The notes below the pieces were generated by a model that was given only the letters and a program-made list of their open reading frames with translations, was not told where the DNA came from and searched no databases. 18,187 nt of DNA from Vicinamibacterales bacterium. GTDB taxonomy: Bacteria > Acidobacteriota > Vicinamibacteria > Vicinamibacterales > UBA8438. Position 1 is the stretch's first letter. Every line of letters begins with the position of its first letter. Below, in pieces: positions 1 through 7,362 of the stretch. The DNA lies in NCBI GenBank assembly GCA_030745255.1, contig JASLOY010000015.1, forward strand, positions 1 to 18,187, read 5' to 3'. Position numbers and translations under genes: made by a program.

Positions 1-2
1 AG

Positions 3-1907
3 GACGACCTGATCACGATCTACATCGACACCTTTCTCGACCAGCAGCGGGCGTTCGAGTTCGACCTGAACGCCTACAACGTACAAGGGGACGGCATCGT
101 CGACTCCAGCGGCGGTCGGCGTGGGAGTGGCCGTGTTCCTCCAGCGGACCGGTCGTGGGATGTCCTGTTCTACAGTGCCACCGAGATCGTCGAGGACGGC
201 TACGTCGCCGAGATGGCGGTGCCGTTCAAGAGCATCCGGTATCCGAGCCGGGAACGCGGCGTGCCCCATCAGTGGGGCTTTCAGATCGTGCGGGAGATCA
301 AGAGCAAGAACGAGGAGAACGCCGTCTGGGCACCCATGTCACGTGATGTCTCCGGCTTCATGCAGCAGATGGGCCTGATCGAGGGGATGGCCAACCTCTC
401 GACCAGCCGCAACCTCGAGTTTCTCCCGACCTTCACCGCCATCCAGTTTGGCTCGCTTGACAACTCCACCGGCGGCTTCGTCAACCGGGACGCCGACCCG
501 GAGGCTGGGCTGAACGTCAAGTACGGCGTCACCTCGAATCTGACCGCCGACTTCACGGTGAATCCCGATTTCTCGCAGATCGAGTCGGACCGCCCGCAGG
601 TCGAGGTCAACCGCCGATTCCCGCTCTTCTTCCGGGAGCTCCGACCGTTTTTCGTCGAGGGCGCCGAGATCTTCAGCCTCCCGGGTCCGGTGACCTTCGT
701 ACACACGCGGACCATCGTCGACCCGGTGTGGGGCTCGAAGCTGACCGGCAAGGCTGGCAAATTCGCGATCGGCGTGCTGACCGCCAACGATGAGGCGCCG
801 GGCAACCTCGATGACGTAACCGACCGACGTTTCGGCGAAACGGCCCAGAACTTCATCGGCCGTGTGAAATACGACGTCTACTCCGAGTCGCACCTCGGCG
901 CCATCTTCACCGACCGCGAGTTTCTCGACTCCAGCAGCATGCTGGGGGGTGTCGACGGAGCCTTCCGGCTGTCACGGTCGCGGTCGACCAATTTCCGGCT
1001 GATCGGCACGCGGCACCGGGATCTGGACGGCGTCGAGCGCGACGGCCACGTCTTTGACGCCAGCATCAGCGACAACGGCCGCAATCTCAGCTGGTTCGCC
1101 GCCGCGTTCGAGATCTCGCCAGACTTTGACACCGAGGTCGGCTTCGTTCGCCGCACGGACCAGCGCCGGACCACGGGCAACATCTCCTATCGCTGGTGGC
1201 CGGAGAGCTGGATCATCAACTGGGGTCCCCGTCTCAGCTATGGCCGCAACTGGAACTTCGATGATGTCCTCGAGGACGAGAACGCGAGTCTCGGGGTCAA
1301 CGTCAGCTTCGCGAAGAACATCAGGTTCAACACCAGCGTCAGCCGGGACATGGAGCGGTTCGGCGGCGTCGACTTCCACAAGACGGAGTACTCGGTCGGC
1401 GGCGCGGTCAACACCAGTCGGGCCTTTTCCTTCGGCGGCAACTACAGCACGGGTGACCAGATCTTCTTCGACCTCGACAACCCGTTTCTCGGCACCGGCA
1501 CCCGCGCAGGAGTCAACGTCACGGTGCGGCCGTTCGCGCGGTTGAGCTCGCAGATCAACATCAACACGAGCCGGCTGACTGACACGCGCGACGTCGAAGC
1601 CGAGGTGTTCGATGTCAAGATCTACCGGGCGCAGAGCGTGCTCACGTTCAACGACCGCTTGCTGATGCGGAACATCGCCGAGTACAACACGTTCAGCGAG
1701 GAGCTGGATTTCAACGTGCTCTTCACCTACCGCATCAACGCCGGGACCGTGTTCTACTTTGGCTACGACGACCACTACCGTCAGGCGGACCGCCTGGAGG
1801 GGGACCGGGATGGCGACGGCATCGACGAGCAGCTCTTCTTTACCGACGCCCTGCGCCGTACGAATCGCGCGATTTTCACCAAATTGCGGTATCTTTTCCG
1901 GTATTGA
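3..1907 (+). CDS. DUF5916 family outer-membrane-type protein, 5' end missing
   Basis: The reading frame is open from base 3 to the TGA at 1905-1907, so the start lies upstream of the window. The first 70 or so residues (ITIYIDTFLDQQRAFEFDLN, then EDGYVAEMAVPFKSIRY near 210-245) look like the end of a family 9 carbohydrate-binding-type beta-sandwich, which in this family precedes DUF5916. The rest (NPDFSQIESD near 565, then many alternating Asp/Asn/Arg-rich strands) is typical of DUF5916, predicted to form an outer-membrane beta barrel. The chain ends in aromatic KLRYLFRY, consistent with a C-terminal barrel-insertion signal. Members are common in Acidobacteriota and Bacteroidota; their substrate is not established. 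A protease gene follows with a 4-base overlap. The family call is firm, the role is not. Confidence 0.9.
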   Translation, partial: DDLITIYIDTFLDQQRAFEFDLNAYNVQGDGIVDSSGGRRGSGRVPPADRSWDVLFYSATEIVEDGYVAEMAVPFKSIRYPSRERGVPHQWGFQIVREIKSKNEENAVWAPMSRDVSGFMQQMGLIEGMANLSTSRNLEFLPTFTAIQFGSLDNSTGGFVNRDADPEAGLNVKYGVTSNLTADFTVNPDFSQIESDRPQVEVNRRFPLFFRELRPFFVEGAEIFSLPGPVTFVHTRTIVDPVWGSKLTGKAGKFAIGVLTANDEAPGNLDDVTDRRFGETAQNFIGRVKYDVYSESHLGAIFTDREFLDSSSMLGGVDGAFRLSRSRSTNFRLIGTRHRDLDGVERDGHVFDASISDNGRNLSWFAAAFEISPDFDTEVGFVRRTDQRRTTGNISYRWWPESWIINWGPRLSYGRNWNFDDVLEDENASLGVNVSFAKNIRFNTSVSRDMERFGGVDFHKTEYSVGGAVNTSRAFSFGGNYSTGDQIFFDLDNPFLGTGTRAGVNVTVRPFARLSSQININTSRLTDTRDVEAEVFDVKIYRAQSVLTFNDRLLMRNIAEYNTFSEELDFNVLFTYRINAGTVFYFGYDDHYRQADRLEGDRDGDGIDEQLFFTDALRRTNRAIFTKLRYLFRY

Positions 1908-2641
1908 GTGACCCTCTGGAGCCAGAAATCAGGAAACAGGATGGGGCAGGCAGGTTGCGCCGGTTTCTGTTTGTGACTACTGCCGCCCGGTTTGTCGCTG
2001 CCATCCTGGGTGCCTTCCTATTGCCGGTGGCCGCCGCATCCGGACAGGTCGTCGAACGCCGGGTCCTGATTGTCGCCCCCGACGACGACGATGAGCGGGT
2101 GATGCTCGCTCGGGAGGCGGTCGCGTTCTGGAACCGGACGCTGTCGGATCTCGATCTCGACGTCCGGCTTCGCGAACCGGACCTCGTCATCGCGGCTCCT
2201 AACAGTCGAGCGATGGAAAACTTCGCCCGGCAGGTATCGCAACGTGGCGGTCGACTGCCGAAGGGTTCGGCCGGACCTCAACCGCCCAGTGAGCTGACAA
2301 ACCTCCAGGCAGATGTCGTCCTCCTCCTGTCCCGCCAGCCCCTGATGCCGTTCGCCTGGGCATTGCCAAGCCAGCCAAACCAGCCAAGTCGCTCAGGTTC
2401 ACCCGAATTCTTCGTCGCGATTCGTACCCGAGAACCAGAGCGCCGGAGCGACGACAAGGTATTGCGAAATGTGATTGCCCACGAGCTGGGTCATACGCTC
2501 GGGCTCTCGCACCACCGCGCGACCGCCACGCTCATGTGCGGCCCCTGCTCATCGGCGGCTGCCGTTGAGGCCCCTCAAGAGTGGCTGCCGCTGACCGCGG
2601 ATGACCAATCGCGGCTCCGCGAGCTGCACCTGGCGCAATAA
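1904..2641 (+). CDS. secreted metzincin-like zinc metalloprotease
   Basis: This is a 245-residue protein if translation starts at the TTG at 1904, which overlaps the previous stop (TTGA). A TTG at 1955 preceded by GGGGCAGG is an alternative start and would give a compact signal peptide beginning MRRFLFV. Either way a hydrophobic stretch (about residues 22-47, ending AAASGQ) indicates export. Near residues 193-204 the protein has HELGHTLGLSHH, the extended metzincin zinc site with three His ligands and the catalytic Glu. TLMCG follows at 209-213 and could be the Met-turn. This matches matrixin/archaemetzincin-type peptidases. The middle (about 120-170) is Pro/Ser-rich and of low complexity. 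The overlap with the barrel gene suggests co-translation. The substrate is unknown. Confidence 0.8.
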   Translation: MSDPLEPEIRKQDGAGRLRRFLFVTTAARFVAAILGAFLLPVAAASGQVVERRVLIVAPDDDDERVMLAREAVAFWNRTLSDLDLDVRLREPDLVIAAPNSRAMENFARQVSQRGGRLPKGSAGPQPPSELTNLQADVVLLLSRQPLMPFAWALPSQPNQPSRSGSPEFFVAIRTREPERRSDDKVLRNVIAHELGHTLGLSHHRATATLMCGPCSSAAAVEAPQEWLPLTADDQSRLRELHLAQ

Positions 2642-2652
2642 CACATCCTGTC

Positions 2653-3126
2653 TTACGGATCGGGCAAGACCGGCGCCGCCACGCCGACGCCGTGCTCGTA
2701 GACGAGTCGGGCGCCGAGCTCGGCGGTCTGTGTCAGCAGGATCAAACCGGCGAGACCGGCCGACCCGAGGGCGAGGGTGACGATCCGGCGCGGCGCGCCG
2801 CCGGCAAGCCGGACCCACACACGACCTGTGGTGACGAGGGCAAAGTACCAGACACACCAGAGCGCCCGGTCCCAGTGTTGGACCACGACGGACTGCGCCA
2901 TCCCGGGGGTGAAGACCACCGGCGCGGCGTTGCGCCCGGTGAGGTATGCGGTGACGAGCGTCACCGTGCCCACGAGGTACAGACCGGTCGACACCGTTAC
3001 GAGGGCGGAGGGATCGCGGCGCAGCATCGCGACCAGGTCGGCCACGACGGCGGTCACCAGCAGACCGATCGGCAGATGCACGATGAGCGCGTGCAGGTTG
3101 GGAGCCCAGTCGGCCAGTTCCGTCAT
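2653..3126 (-). CDS. DUF2231 family integral membrane protein
   Basis: A 157-residue protein with about four hydrophobic segments (roughly residues 14-35, 41-62, 85-103 and 112-132). The N-terminal LHALIVHLPIGLL pattern, with two His residues, is characteristic of DUF2231, a family of predicted membrane proteins often found beside cytochromes and redox genes. Whether the His residues bind heme is not shown by the sequence. The ATG at 3126 overlaps the stop of the upstream membrane-protein gene by 4 bases (ATGA), so the two are probably translationally coupled. The gene ends only 11 bases from the convergent protease gene. Family assignment is good; function is unknown. Confidence 0.8.
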   Translation of the reverse strand: MTELADWAPNLHALIVHLPIGLLVTAVVADLVAMLRRDPSALVTVSTGLYLVGTVTLVTAYLTGRNAAPVVFTPGMAQSVVVQHWDRALWCVWYFALVTTGRVWVRLAGGAPRRIVTLALGSAGLAGLILLTQTAELGARLVYEHGVGVAAPVLPDP

Positions 3127-3518
3127 ACGAGCTCGCCGCGGTCACCTCGCAGGTAACGCACGACGTCGAAGGTGTCGATGCCGATGGAGATGGCATTCAG
3201 GACGATGAGGACGCGAAGCCAGAGTCCGATACCGGTGTCGGACGGATAGTCCTGCAGACTGGGCCAGAGATAGACGAGCAGCGGAACCCACAGGATGTGG
3301 CCGAGACCGAGGAGGCGTGTGAAGCCGCCCCACGCCGTCAGAGCGGTCATGAGCATCGCGCTCGCCAAGAACGTGAGGATGACGACCCGGGCCTCAGTCG
3401 TGGAGATGAAGCCCAGCGGGACGACCATGTTCGCGGTCATCAGCGCCAGCAGCCACACCTTCACGCCAAGTGGCATGCTCAAGAGACCAAGATTGAACGT
3501 GATGAACGCCCGTAGCAT
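3123..3518 (-). CDS. small hypothetical integral membrane protein
   Basis: This is a 131-residue protein if started at the ATG at 3518, which has GGGAAG about 6 bases upstream. The frame stays open to ATGs at 3605 and 3680. The 3605 start would add 29 residues that are polar and basic. The 3680 start would overlap the cytochrome gene by 61 bases. I prefer 3518 because of the ribosome binding site and because a membrane segment starts at once. Four hydrophobic segments are visible (MLRAFITFNLGLL onward, VVILTFLASAMLM, LLGLGHILWVPLLVYLW, LWLRVLIVLNAISIGI). It lies between an octaheme cytochrome and a DUF2231 gene, overlapping the latter by 4 bases. I do not recognise the family. A membrane partner for the cytochrome is a context-based guess. 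Confidence 0.65.
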   Translation of the reverse strand: MLRAFITFNLGLLSMPLGVKVWLLALMTANMVVPLGFISTTEARVVILTFLASAMLMTALTAWGGFTRLLGLGHILWVPLLVYLWPSLQDYPSDTGIGLWLRVLIVLNAISIGIDTFDVVRYLRGDRGELV

Positions 3519-3619
3519 CAGTGCTTCCCGTATGGCTCCCTTATTCTTCGACGCATTGACTGGCTTGCGGGACGCAACCCGAGTGGCACGCAGCTGGACG
3601 TGCATGCTGCCGGCTACTG

Positions 3620-4864
3620 CTAGGGCGCCACTCGCCACGGCGAGACTTGCGGCCAGGCCTCGAGCGCCTCGATGGCCCACGCGGTCGTCTGGTCATCGTG
3701 ACAGGTGGTGCAGGGGTTCGGGATGCCGTAACGGTCGGTCAGCGCCGGCGAGATGAACTTGAACGTGTGGCTCCGCACGGTCACGTCACCGACGGTCCGC
3801 GCGATCGATGGCATGTGACAGGCCACGCACAGACTGCCTTCGCCATCGACCTCGTGCTGCGTGTGGTAAGCGATCGACCCACGCGGGCCCGGCTGCAGCT
3901 GCGGGCCGTGGCACTCGAGACAGACCTCGTTCCCCGGCGCGATCAGGTCTCCGTCGTGCTCCGTTCCGTGGACGTCGTGACAGCCGTAGCAGGTGACCCC
4001 TTTCACATACATCTGGCTCTGTATGTAGTCGTTGCCCTGCATCCGGTTCTTGTGCGCCGAGCCCTCGGGCCAGTGCGTGCCCGTCTCCTCCCCGAGATCC
4101 GGTCCCTCCAGCTCCCAGAACTCGCTCAGCCGGTCTCCCGGTTCATAGCCGACCGGCCAGTCGTAGTAGACCCCATCGATGCTGTTCGGCTTCTCACGCG
4201 GCTGGCCCTGCGAGTGGCACTGGATGCAGATATCGTCGGCGCGCACCGGGTCGAGCCGTGCCGGGTTGACGATGGAAACGGCGGTCTCTTCGACGTTGTG
4301 CACGCTGCCGGGCCCGTGGCACTTCTCGCAGCCGACGTTCCATTCGGTGGGTGCCTTGGCTGCGATGTCGTAGTTCACCGAGTGACACCCATCGCACAGC
4401 GGTCCGGTAGGACGCTGCATCTGATCTTCCGGATAATGCTCGGTCCACCACTCGCCGCCCCGGCGCGGGCCGTAGCGGCGCCACTGCCGGTTCTGTACGT
4501 CCCACTGCGCCGGGAAGATGAAGTAATCGTCTCCGACCTGTGTGTAGTAACGCTGTTTCCACTTGCTGCCGTAAGTGAAGACGACGTCGTCTGGGGTGAA
4601 GGTCACCAGCGGGTCGTCCACCGTGAAGTCGCCCAGTATCACGTCTGGCTGCTCGCGGGGATTCTGCAGCACTTTGGCCATCAGCGTGTCCTGCCACCGC
4701 GCGTGGATCTCCTCGTGGCACTCCTGGCACGAGTCGGACCCGACGTAGACGGCCGTGGAGAGATCGTCGCTCGGAGCGGTCGCGCGGGCACAGCCGGCGG
4801 CCAGGACAGACGCGAGCAGCGTCAAACGCACGAGCCGGCGTGACAGAGAGGGCAGCCTGTTCAT
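3620..4864 (-). CDS. octaheme c-type cytochrome lipoprotein
   Basis: A 414-residue protein started at the ATG at 4864; an ATG at 4951 would add 29 residues and run into the divergent gene. The N-terminus is a lipoprotein signal (basic MNRLPSLSRRLVR, hydrophobic core, lipobox LAAGC with Cys25). Eight CxxCH heme sites lie at residues 46-50, 157-161, 179-183, 213-217, 292-296, 315-319, 346-350 and 385-389. The segment between hemes 1 and 2 (about 60-150) is aromatic-rich (FTYGSKWKQRYY). The arrangement resembles the cytochrome c554/multiheme CxxCH group found in Acidobacteriota and Planctomycetota. An electron-transfer role in the periplasm or at the outer membrane follows from the hemes; the donor and acceptor are unknown. 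Two small membrane-protein genes follow on the same strand. No CxxCK-type catalytic heme site is visible. Confidence 0.88.
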   Translation of the reverse strand: MNRLPSLSRRLVRLTLLASVLAAGCARATAPSDDLSTAVYVGSDSCQECHEEIHARWQDTLMAKVLQNPREQPDVILGDFTVDDPLVTFTPDDVVFTYGSKWKQRYYTQVGDDYFIFPAQWDVQNRQWRRYGPRRGGEWWTEHYPEDQMQRPTGPLCDGCHSVNYDIAAKAPTEWNVGCEKCHGPGSVHNVEETAVSIVNPARLDPVRADDICIQCHSQGQPREKPNSIDGVYYDWPVGYEPGDRLSEFWELEGPDLGEETGTHWPEGSAHKNRMQGNDYIQSQMYVKGVTCYGCHDVHGTEHDGDLIAPGNEVCLECHGPQLQPGPRGSIAYHTQHEVDGEGSLCVACHMPSIARTVGDVTVRSHTFKFISPALTDRYGIPNPCTTCHDDQTTAWAIEALEAWPQVSPWRVAP

Positions 4865-4896
4865 CAGCGTGAAGCCAATGATAGCCTGCGCTGACG

Positions 4897-5757
4897 ATGA
4901 CGATTCGTTTTTCGCTTCCACGGCTTCGGGGCGTGATGCGGATCTGTGCACTGGGGCCGCTTGTCGGTATGGCGTGGCCGGTGGCGGTTCCCGCGCAGGA
5001 GCGGTGTGCGTTTCTCTGCGTGCCCGACGTGAAGATCGAGCCGACCGTCACCATCGAGCACCTGTTCGGAGCCGCCCGGATTCAGGAGATTGACGAGCTC
5101 GGCGACGCGGTGGCCACCACGACAGAGGAGCGCGAGTCGGTGTTCGAGCTGATTCTGGCCGTCGGGATACCGACCGAGATTCCCCGCGTCGGCTTCACCG
5201 TCGAGACGATCTTCGTCCCCTTTGGCGAGACCGACATCCAGCCGTTCACCGGCGCGACCGCCGCCGAGGCGGGCCGGGCCTCGCTCCGTGACAACGGCAT
5301 CGAGGTGGAGCTCGAGTTGAACCTCTCGATTCTCGAACCGGAGCAGACCGCTGGCTGGATCGAGAGCCACTTCGACATTGTCGACAAGATCAGTCCCGGC
5401 GAGACCCCAGGTGCCGGCAGTGTCTACACGCACAAGCTGAACTTCGAGCTCGACACCGCGTTCTTGCCGTTCAGCCGTCTACCGGAGGACAACTGGCTGC
5501 ATCATTTCGAAGTGGAGGGCTCGCTCGATTTCGTGGCGACCGGGTTGCCGAAGGCCGGGGACGTCGTTGGTGGCGAGCGTTATCTCGACGACGCCAGCGC
5601 CTGGTCGTTCTCGCTGGTCGGGGTCATCCCCCTGGCGCCACTTGCGCCCTTGGTTTCCTGGCGAGGCGCCCGTCTGGTCGGCGTTGCTTCCTCGGTCACA
5701 GGCGCGCACGTGCGCGCCCCGTGGACGCGGAGTGGGGCTCTCGGGGTCCCCGCGTAG
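4897..5757 (+). CDS. exported hypothetical protein with a repeat-derived C-terminus
   Basis: A 286-residue protein I cannot assign to a family. The N-terminus reads as a signal peptide (RFSLPRLRGVMRI, hydrophobic core, VAVPAQ with likely cleavage near residue 34). An ATG at 4936 (MRICALG) is an alternative start. The mature part, about 35-250, alternates acidic and hydrophobic residues in short runs (VKIEPTVTIEHLFG, VFELILAVGIP, HKLNFELDTAFLPF), suggesting beta strands, perhaps a small outer-membrane-type barrel. From residue 252 onward the frame runs through the inverted-repeat element at 5652-5833. The last 35 residues (WRGARLVGVASS and beyond) are Arg/Ala/Gly-rich and unlike the rest, so the native C-terminus is probably lost. 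Its start codon is only 32 bases from that of the divergent cytochrome gene. Confidence 0.65.
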   Translation: MTIRFSLPRLRGVMRICALGPLVGMAWPVAVPAQERCAFLCVPDVKIEPTVTIEHLFGAARIQEIDELGDAVATTTEERESVFELILAVGIPTEIPRVGFTVETIFVPFGETDIQPFTGATAAEAGRASLRDNGIEVELELNLSILEPEQTAGWIESHFDIVDKISPGETPGAGSVYTHKLNFELDTAFLPFSRLPEDNWLHHFEVEGSLDFVATGLPKAGDVVGGERYLDDASAWSFSLVGVIPLAPLAPLVSWRGARLVGVASSVTGAHVRAPWTRSGALGVPA

Positions 5758-5833
5758 CGTCCGCGTAGGGTGCGGGGCATAGCCCCGTCTGAAGAAGCCG
5801 CGCCTGGCCAGACGAACGCCTCGCCAGGAAACC
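5652..5833. repeat. 182-bp element with 28-bp inverted terminal arms
   Basis: The left arm is 5652-5679, beginning GGTTTCCTGGCGAGGCG. The right arm is 5806-5833, ending CGCCTCGCCAGGAAACC. They are inverse complements over 28 bp with 3 mismatches. A weaker match continues inward (GGCGttGCTTCcTC against its partner near 5788-5805). Between the arms lies a GC-rich multi-hairpin core also found at 7263-7351. The element overlaps the 3' end of the upstream reading frame and ends 49 bases before the serine hydrolase start codon. It has no coding capacity of its own. It looks like a non-autonomous MITE-like or REP-like element; no clear short target-site duplication is visible beside the arms. Confidence 0.75.
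5701..5787 (+). repeat. GC-rich multi-hairpin repeat, copy 1
   Basis: This 87-base core aligns with 7263-7350 at roughly four in five positions or better, with two small length differences. It starts with a perfect 18-base palindrome at 5701-5718 (GGCGCGCACGTGCGCGCC). It then shares GCGGAGTGGGGC and GGGGTCCCCGCGTAG with copy 2, and ends in the hairpin CGGGGC-ATA-GCCCCG at 5773-5787. The TAG at 5755-5757 that closes the upstream reading frame is supplied by this repeat. Confidence 0.8.
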
Positions 5834-5882
5834 GCCCGCGGCCGCGTCTGGTAAGCTGATGGTCCATGCAAGGAGATTTCTG

Positions 5883-7217
5883 ATGACGAACACGAGTTCT
5901 CGACGCCAGGTTCCCGGTCTTGCCGTCGTCGGCCTCTGTCTGCTTGTCGCAACCATGGCGACCTCATCGCGGCCGCGGGCCGCCGAGGATTTGCCGATGG
6001 CGACGCCGGAGTCGGTCGGCATGTCCTCGGAGCGGCTGCAGCGGGTGGACGAGTACTTCCAACGGTTCATCGACGACAACCAGATCGCTGGCGCGGTGAC
6101 GCTCGTGGCCCGTAAGGGCAAGGTGGTGCATCACTCGGCGTTGGGGTGGAAACACAAGGAAGCCAATGTCGCGATGACCACCGACACCATCTTTGGGTTG
6201 GCGTCGATGACCAAGCCGATCGTGTCGGCGGCGCTGATGATGTTGTTCGAGGAGGGCCTGTTCCGGCTCGACGACCCGATCGCGGACTGGATACCCGAGT
6301 ACAAGGACCACATGGTGCTCGAGACCAACGGGCCGAATCAGCGCCGGGTGACGGAGGTCAGACCGACCACGATTCGCCACGTCCTGACCCATACGTCCGG
6401 GCTGACCTTGAACGCGAACGGCGCGGGTCTGTCCGCCGAGGATCGCCGCTTTGTGACCAACGACGGCGAACCGTTCGCCACGCTAGGCGAGCGGGTCGCC
6501 CGCGCAGCTCGAATTCCGGCTGCTTTTCACCCGGGTGACCACTGGCAATACGGATCATCGACCGATTACGTGGCCGTGCTCGTCGAGAAAATCTCGGGGA
6601 TGTCCATCGACGCGTTCCTGAGGGAGCGGATCTTCGAGCCCCTCGGGATGCACGACATCTTCTATAACGTCCCGCGCGAAAAGGTGGATCGCGTTGCGGC
6701 GGTCTATCGGCCAAACGGCGACGGCCAGGCCGAGCTGTCACGGGCGCCCGAGTATCGTGAGCCAACCACCTATTTCTCGGGTGTGGCCGGGCTCAGTGCC
6801 GCCGCGGCCGACTACTTCCGGTTCGCGCAGATGATCGCCAATGGCGGCGAGCTCGACGGGGTGCGTCTGCTGGGCCGCATGACCGTCGATCTGATGATCA
6901 GCAACCAGATCGGCGCCGGCAAGGACGTTTACATCCGTGGGCCGGGCTACGGGTTCGGGCTGGGGTTCGGCATCGTGACCGACCCGGCGCAATCCTATGA
7001 CGCGCTCTCGCCCGGCAGTTACGGGTGGGGCGGAGCGTTTGGCACGCTCTACTGGGCCGACCCGGTGGAGGATCTGATCGGTCTCATGTTCATTCAGCTA
7101 CCCGGGCACGCCCCGCTGAACATCCGGCCGCGGTTCTCGAACGTGGTCACACAGGCGGTCACCGATAGCGTGGCGGACCGGCGACCCACGGTGCAGGGCT
7201 ACGCGACACCGCAGTAG
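5883..7217 (+). CDS. exported class C beta-lactamase-like serine hydrolase
   Basis: A 444-residue protein. The ATG at 5883 is chosen because AAGGAG stands 7 bases upstream; an in-frame ATG at 5859 lacks such a site. Residues 1-34 form a signal peptide (SRRQ, hydrophobic VVGLCLLVATMA, then PRAAED). The fold's motifs are in order: SMTK at 108-111 (nucleophile Ser108 and Lys111), YGS at 223-225, and GWGG at 381-384 in the position of the KTG/HTG strand. The family includes esterases, D-aminopeptidases, penicillin-binding-like proteins and beta-lactamases, so the substrate cannot be read from the motifs. Length is normal. The last 13 codons lie in an 84-bp direct repeat. The upstream region, and hence any promoter, is mostly the inverted-repeat element. 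Confidence 0.9.
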   Translation: MTNTSSRRQVPGLAVVGLCLLVATMATSSRPRAAEDLPMATPESVGMSSERLQRVDEYFQRFIDDNQIAGAVTLVARKGKVVHHSALGWKHKEANVAMTTDTIFGLASMTKPIVSAALMMLFEEGLFRLDDPIADWIPEYKDHMVLETNGPNQRRVTEVRPTTIRHVLTHTSGLTLNANGAGLSAEDRRFVTNDGEPFATLGERVARAARIPAAFHPGDHWQYGSSTDYVAVLVEKISGMSIDAFLRERIFEPLGMHDIFYNVPREKVDRVAAVYRPNGDGQAELSRAPEYREPTTYFSGVAGLSAAAADYFRFAQMIANGGELDGVRLLGRMTVDLMISNQIGAGKDVYIRGPGYGFGLGFGIVTDPAQSYDALSPGSYGWGGAFGTLYWADPVEDLIGLMFIQLPGHAPLNIRPRFSNVVTQAVTDSVADRRPTVQGYATPQ

Positions 7218-7261
7218 CCCGCCCGCTGGACATCCGAAGGGCTGCGCCACAGCGGTACGCC
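7178..7261 (+). repeat. 84-bp direct repeat, copy 1 (contains the serine hydrolase stop)
   Basis: Identical to 7363-7446 at 80 of 84 positions (offset 185). Differences are at 7223, 7248, 7256 and 7257. It covers the last 12 sense codons and the TAG of the serine hydrolase, then sequence matching the last codons of the convergent DUF3501 gene. In this copy the position of the DUF3501 stop reads CCA instead of CTA on the plus strand, so it would not terminate that gene. Confidence 0.92.
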
Positions 7262-7262
7262 A

Positions 7263-7351
7263 GGCGCGCGACACTGCGCGCCCCGCGGGTGCGGAGTGGG
7301 GCGTAGGGGTCCCCGCGTAGTGCCCGCGTGGGGTCCGGGGCGTAGCCCCGG
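7263..7351 (+). repeat. GC-rich multi-hairpin repeat, copy 2
   Basis: The second copy of the core seen at 5701-5787. The first stem GGCGCGC/GCGCGCC is kept (7263-7269 with 7276-7282) while its loop differs from copy 1. The shared blocks GCGGAGTGGGGC and GGGGTCCCCGCGTAG follow. The last stem is CCGGGGC-GTA-GCCCCGG. This copy lies between two convergent genes and between two 84-bp direct repeats, and it lacks the 28-bp arms of copy 1. Confidence 0.8.
7335..7351. terminator. possible bidirectional terminator hairpin
   Basis: CCGGGGC-GTA-GCCCCGG is a perfect 7-bp stem with a 3-base loop, placed between the convergent serine hydrolase and DUF3501 genes. There is no U-tract on either side, so intrinsic termination is uncertain. 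The hairpin is part of the repeated core and may be there for that reason alone. Confidence 0.35.
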
Positions 7352-7362
7352 CTAAGTGATGC

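Noticed and set aside
3647..4843. Plus-strand open frame of 398 codons opposite the octaheme cytochrome
   Set aside because: The minus-strand frame has eight CxxCH motifs and a lipobox. The plus-strand translation is Arg/Val-rich with no motif, a shadow common in high-GC DNA.
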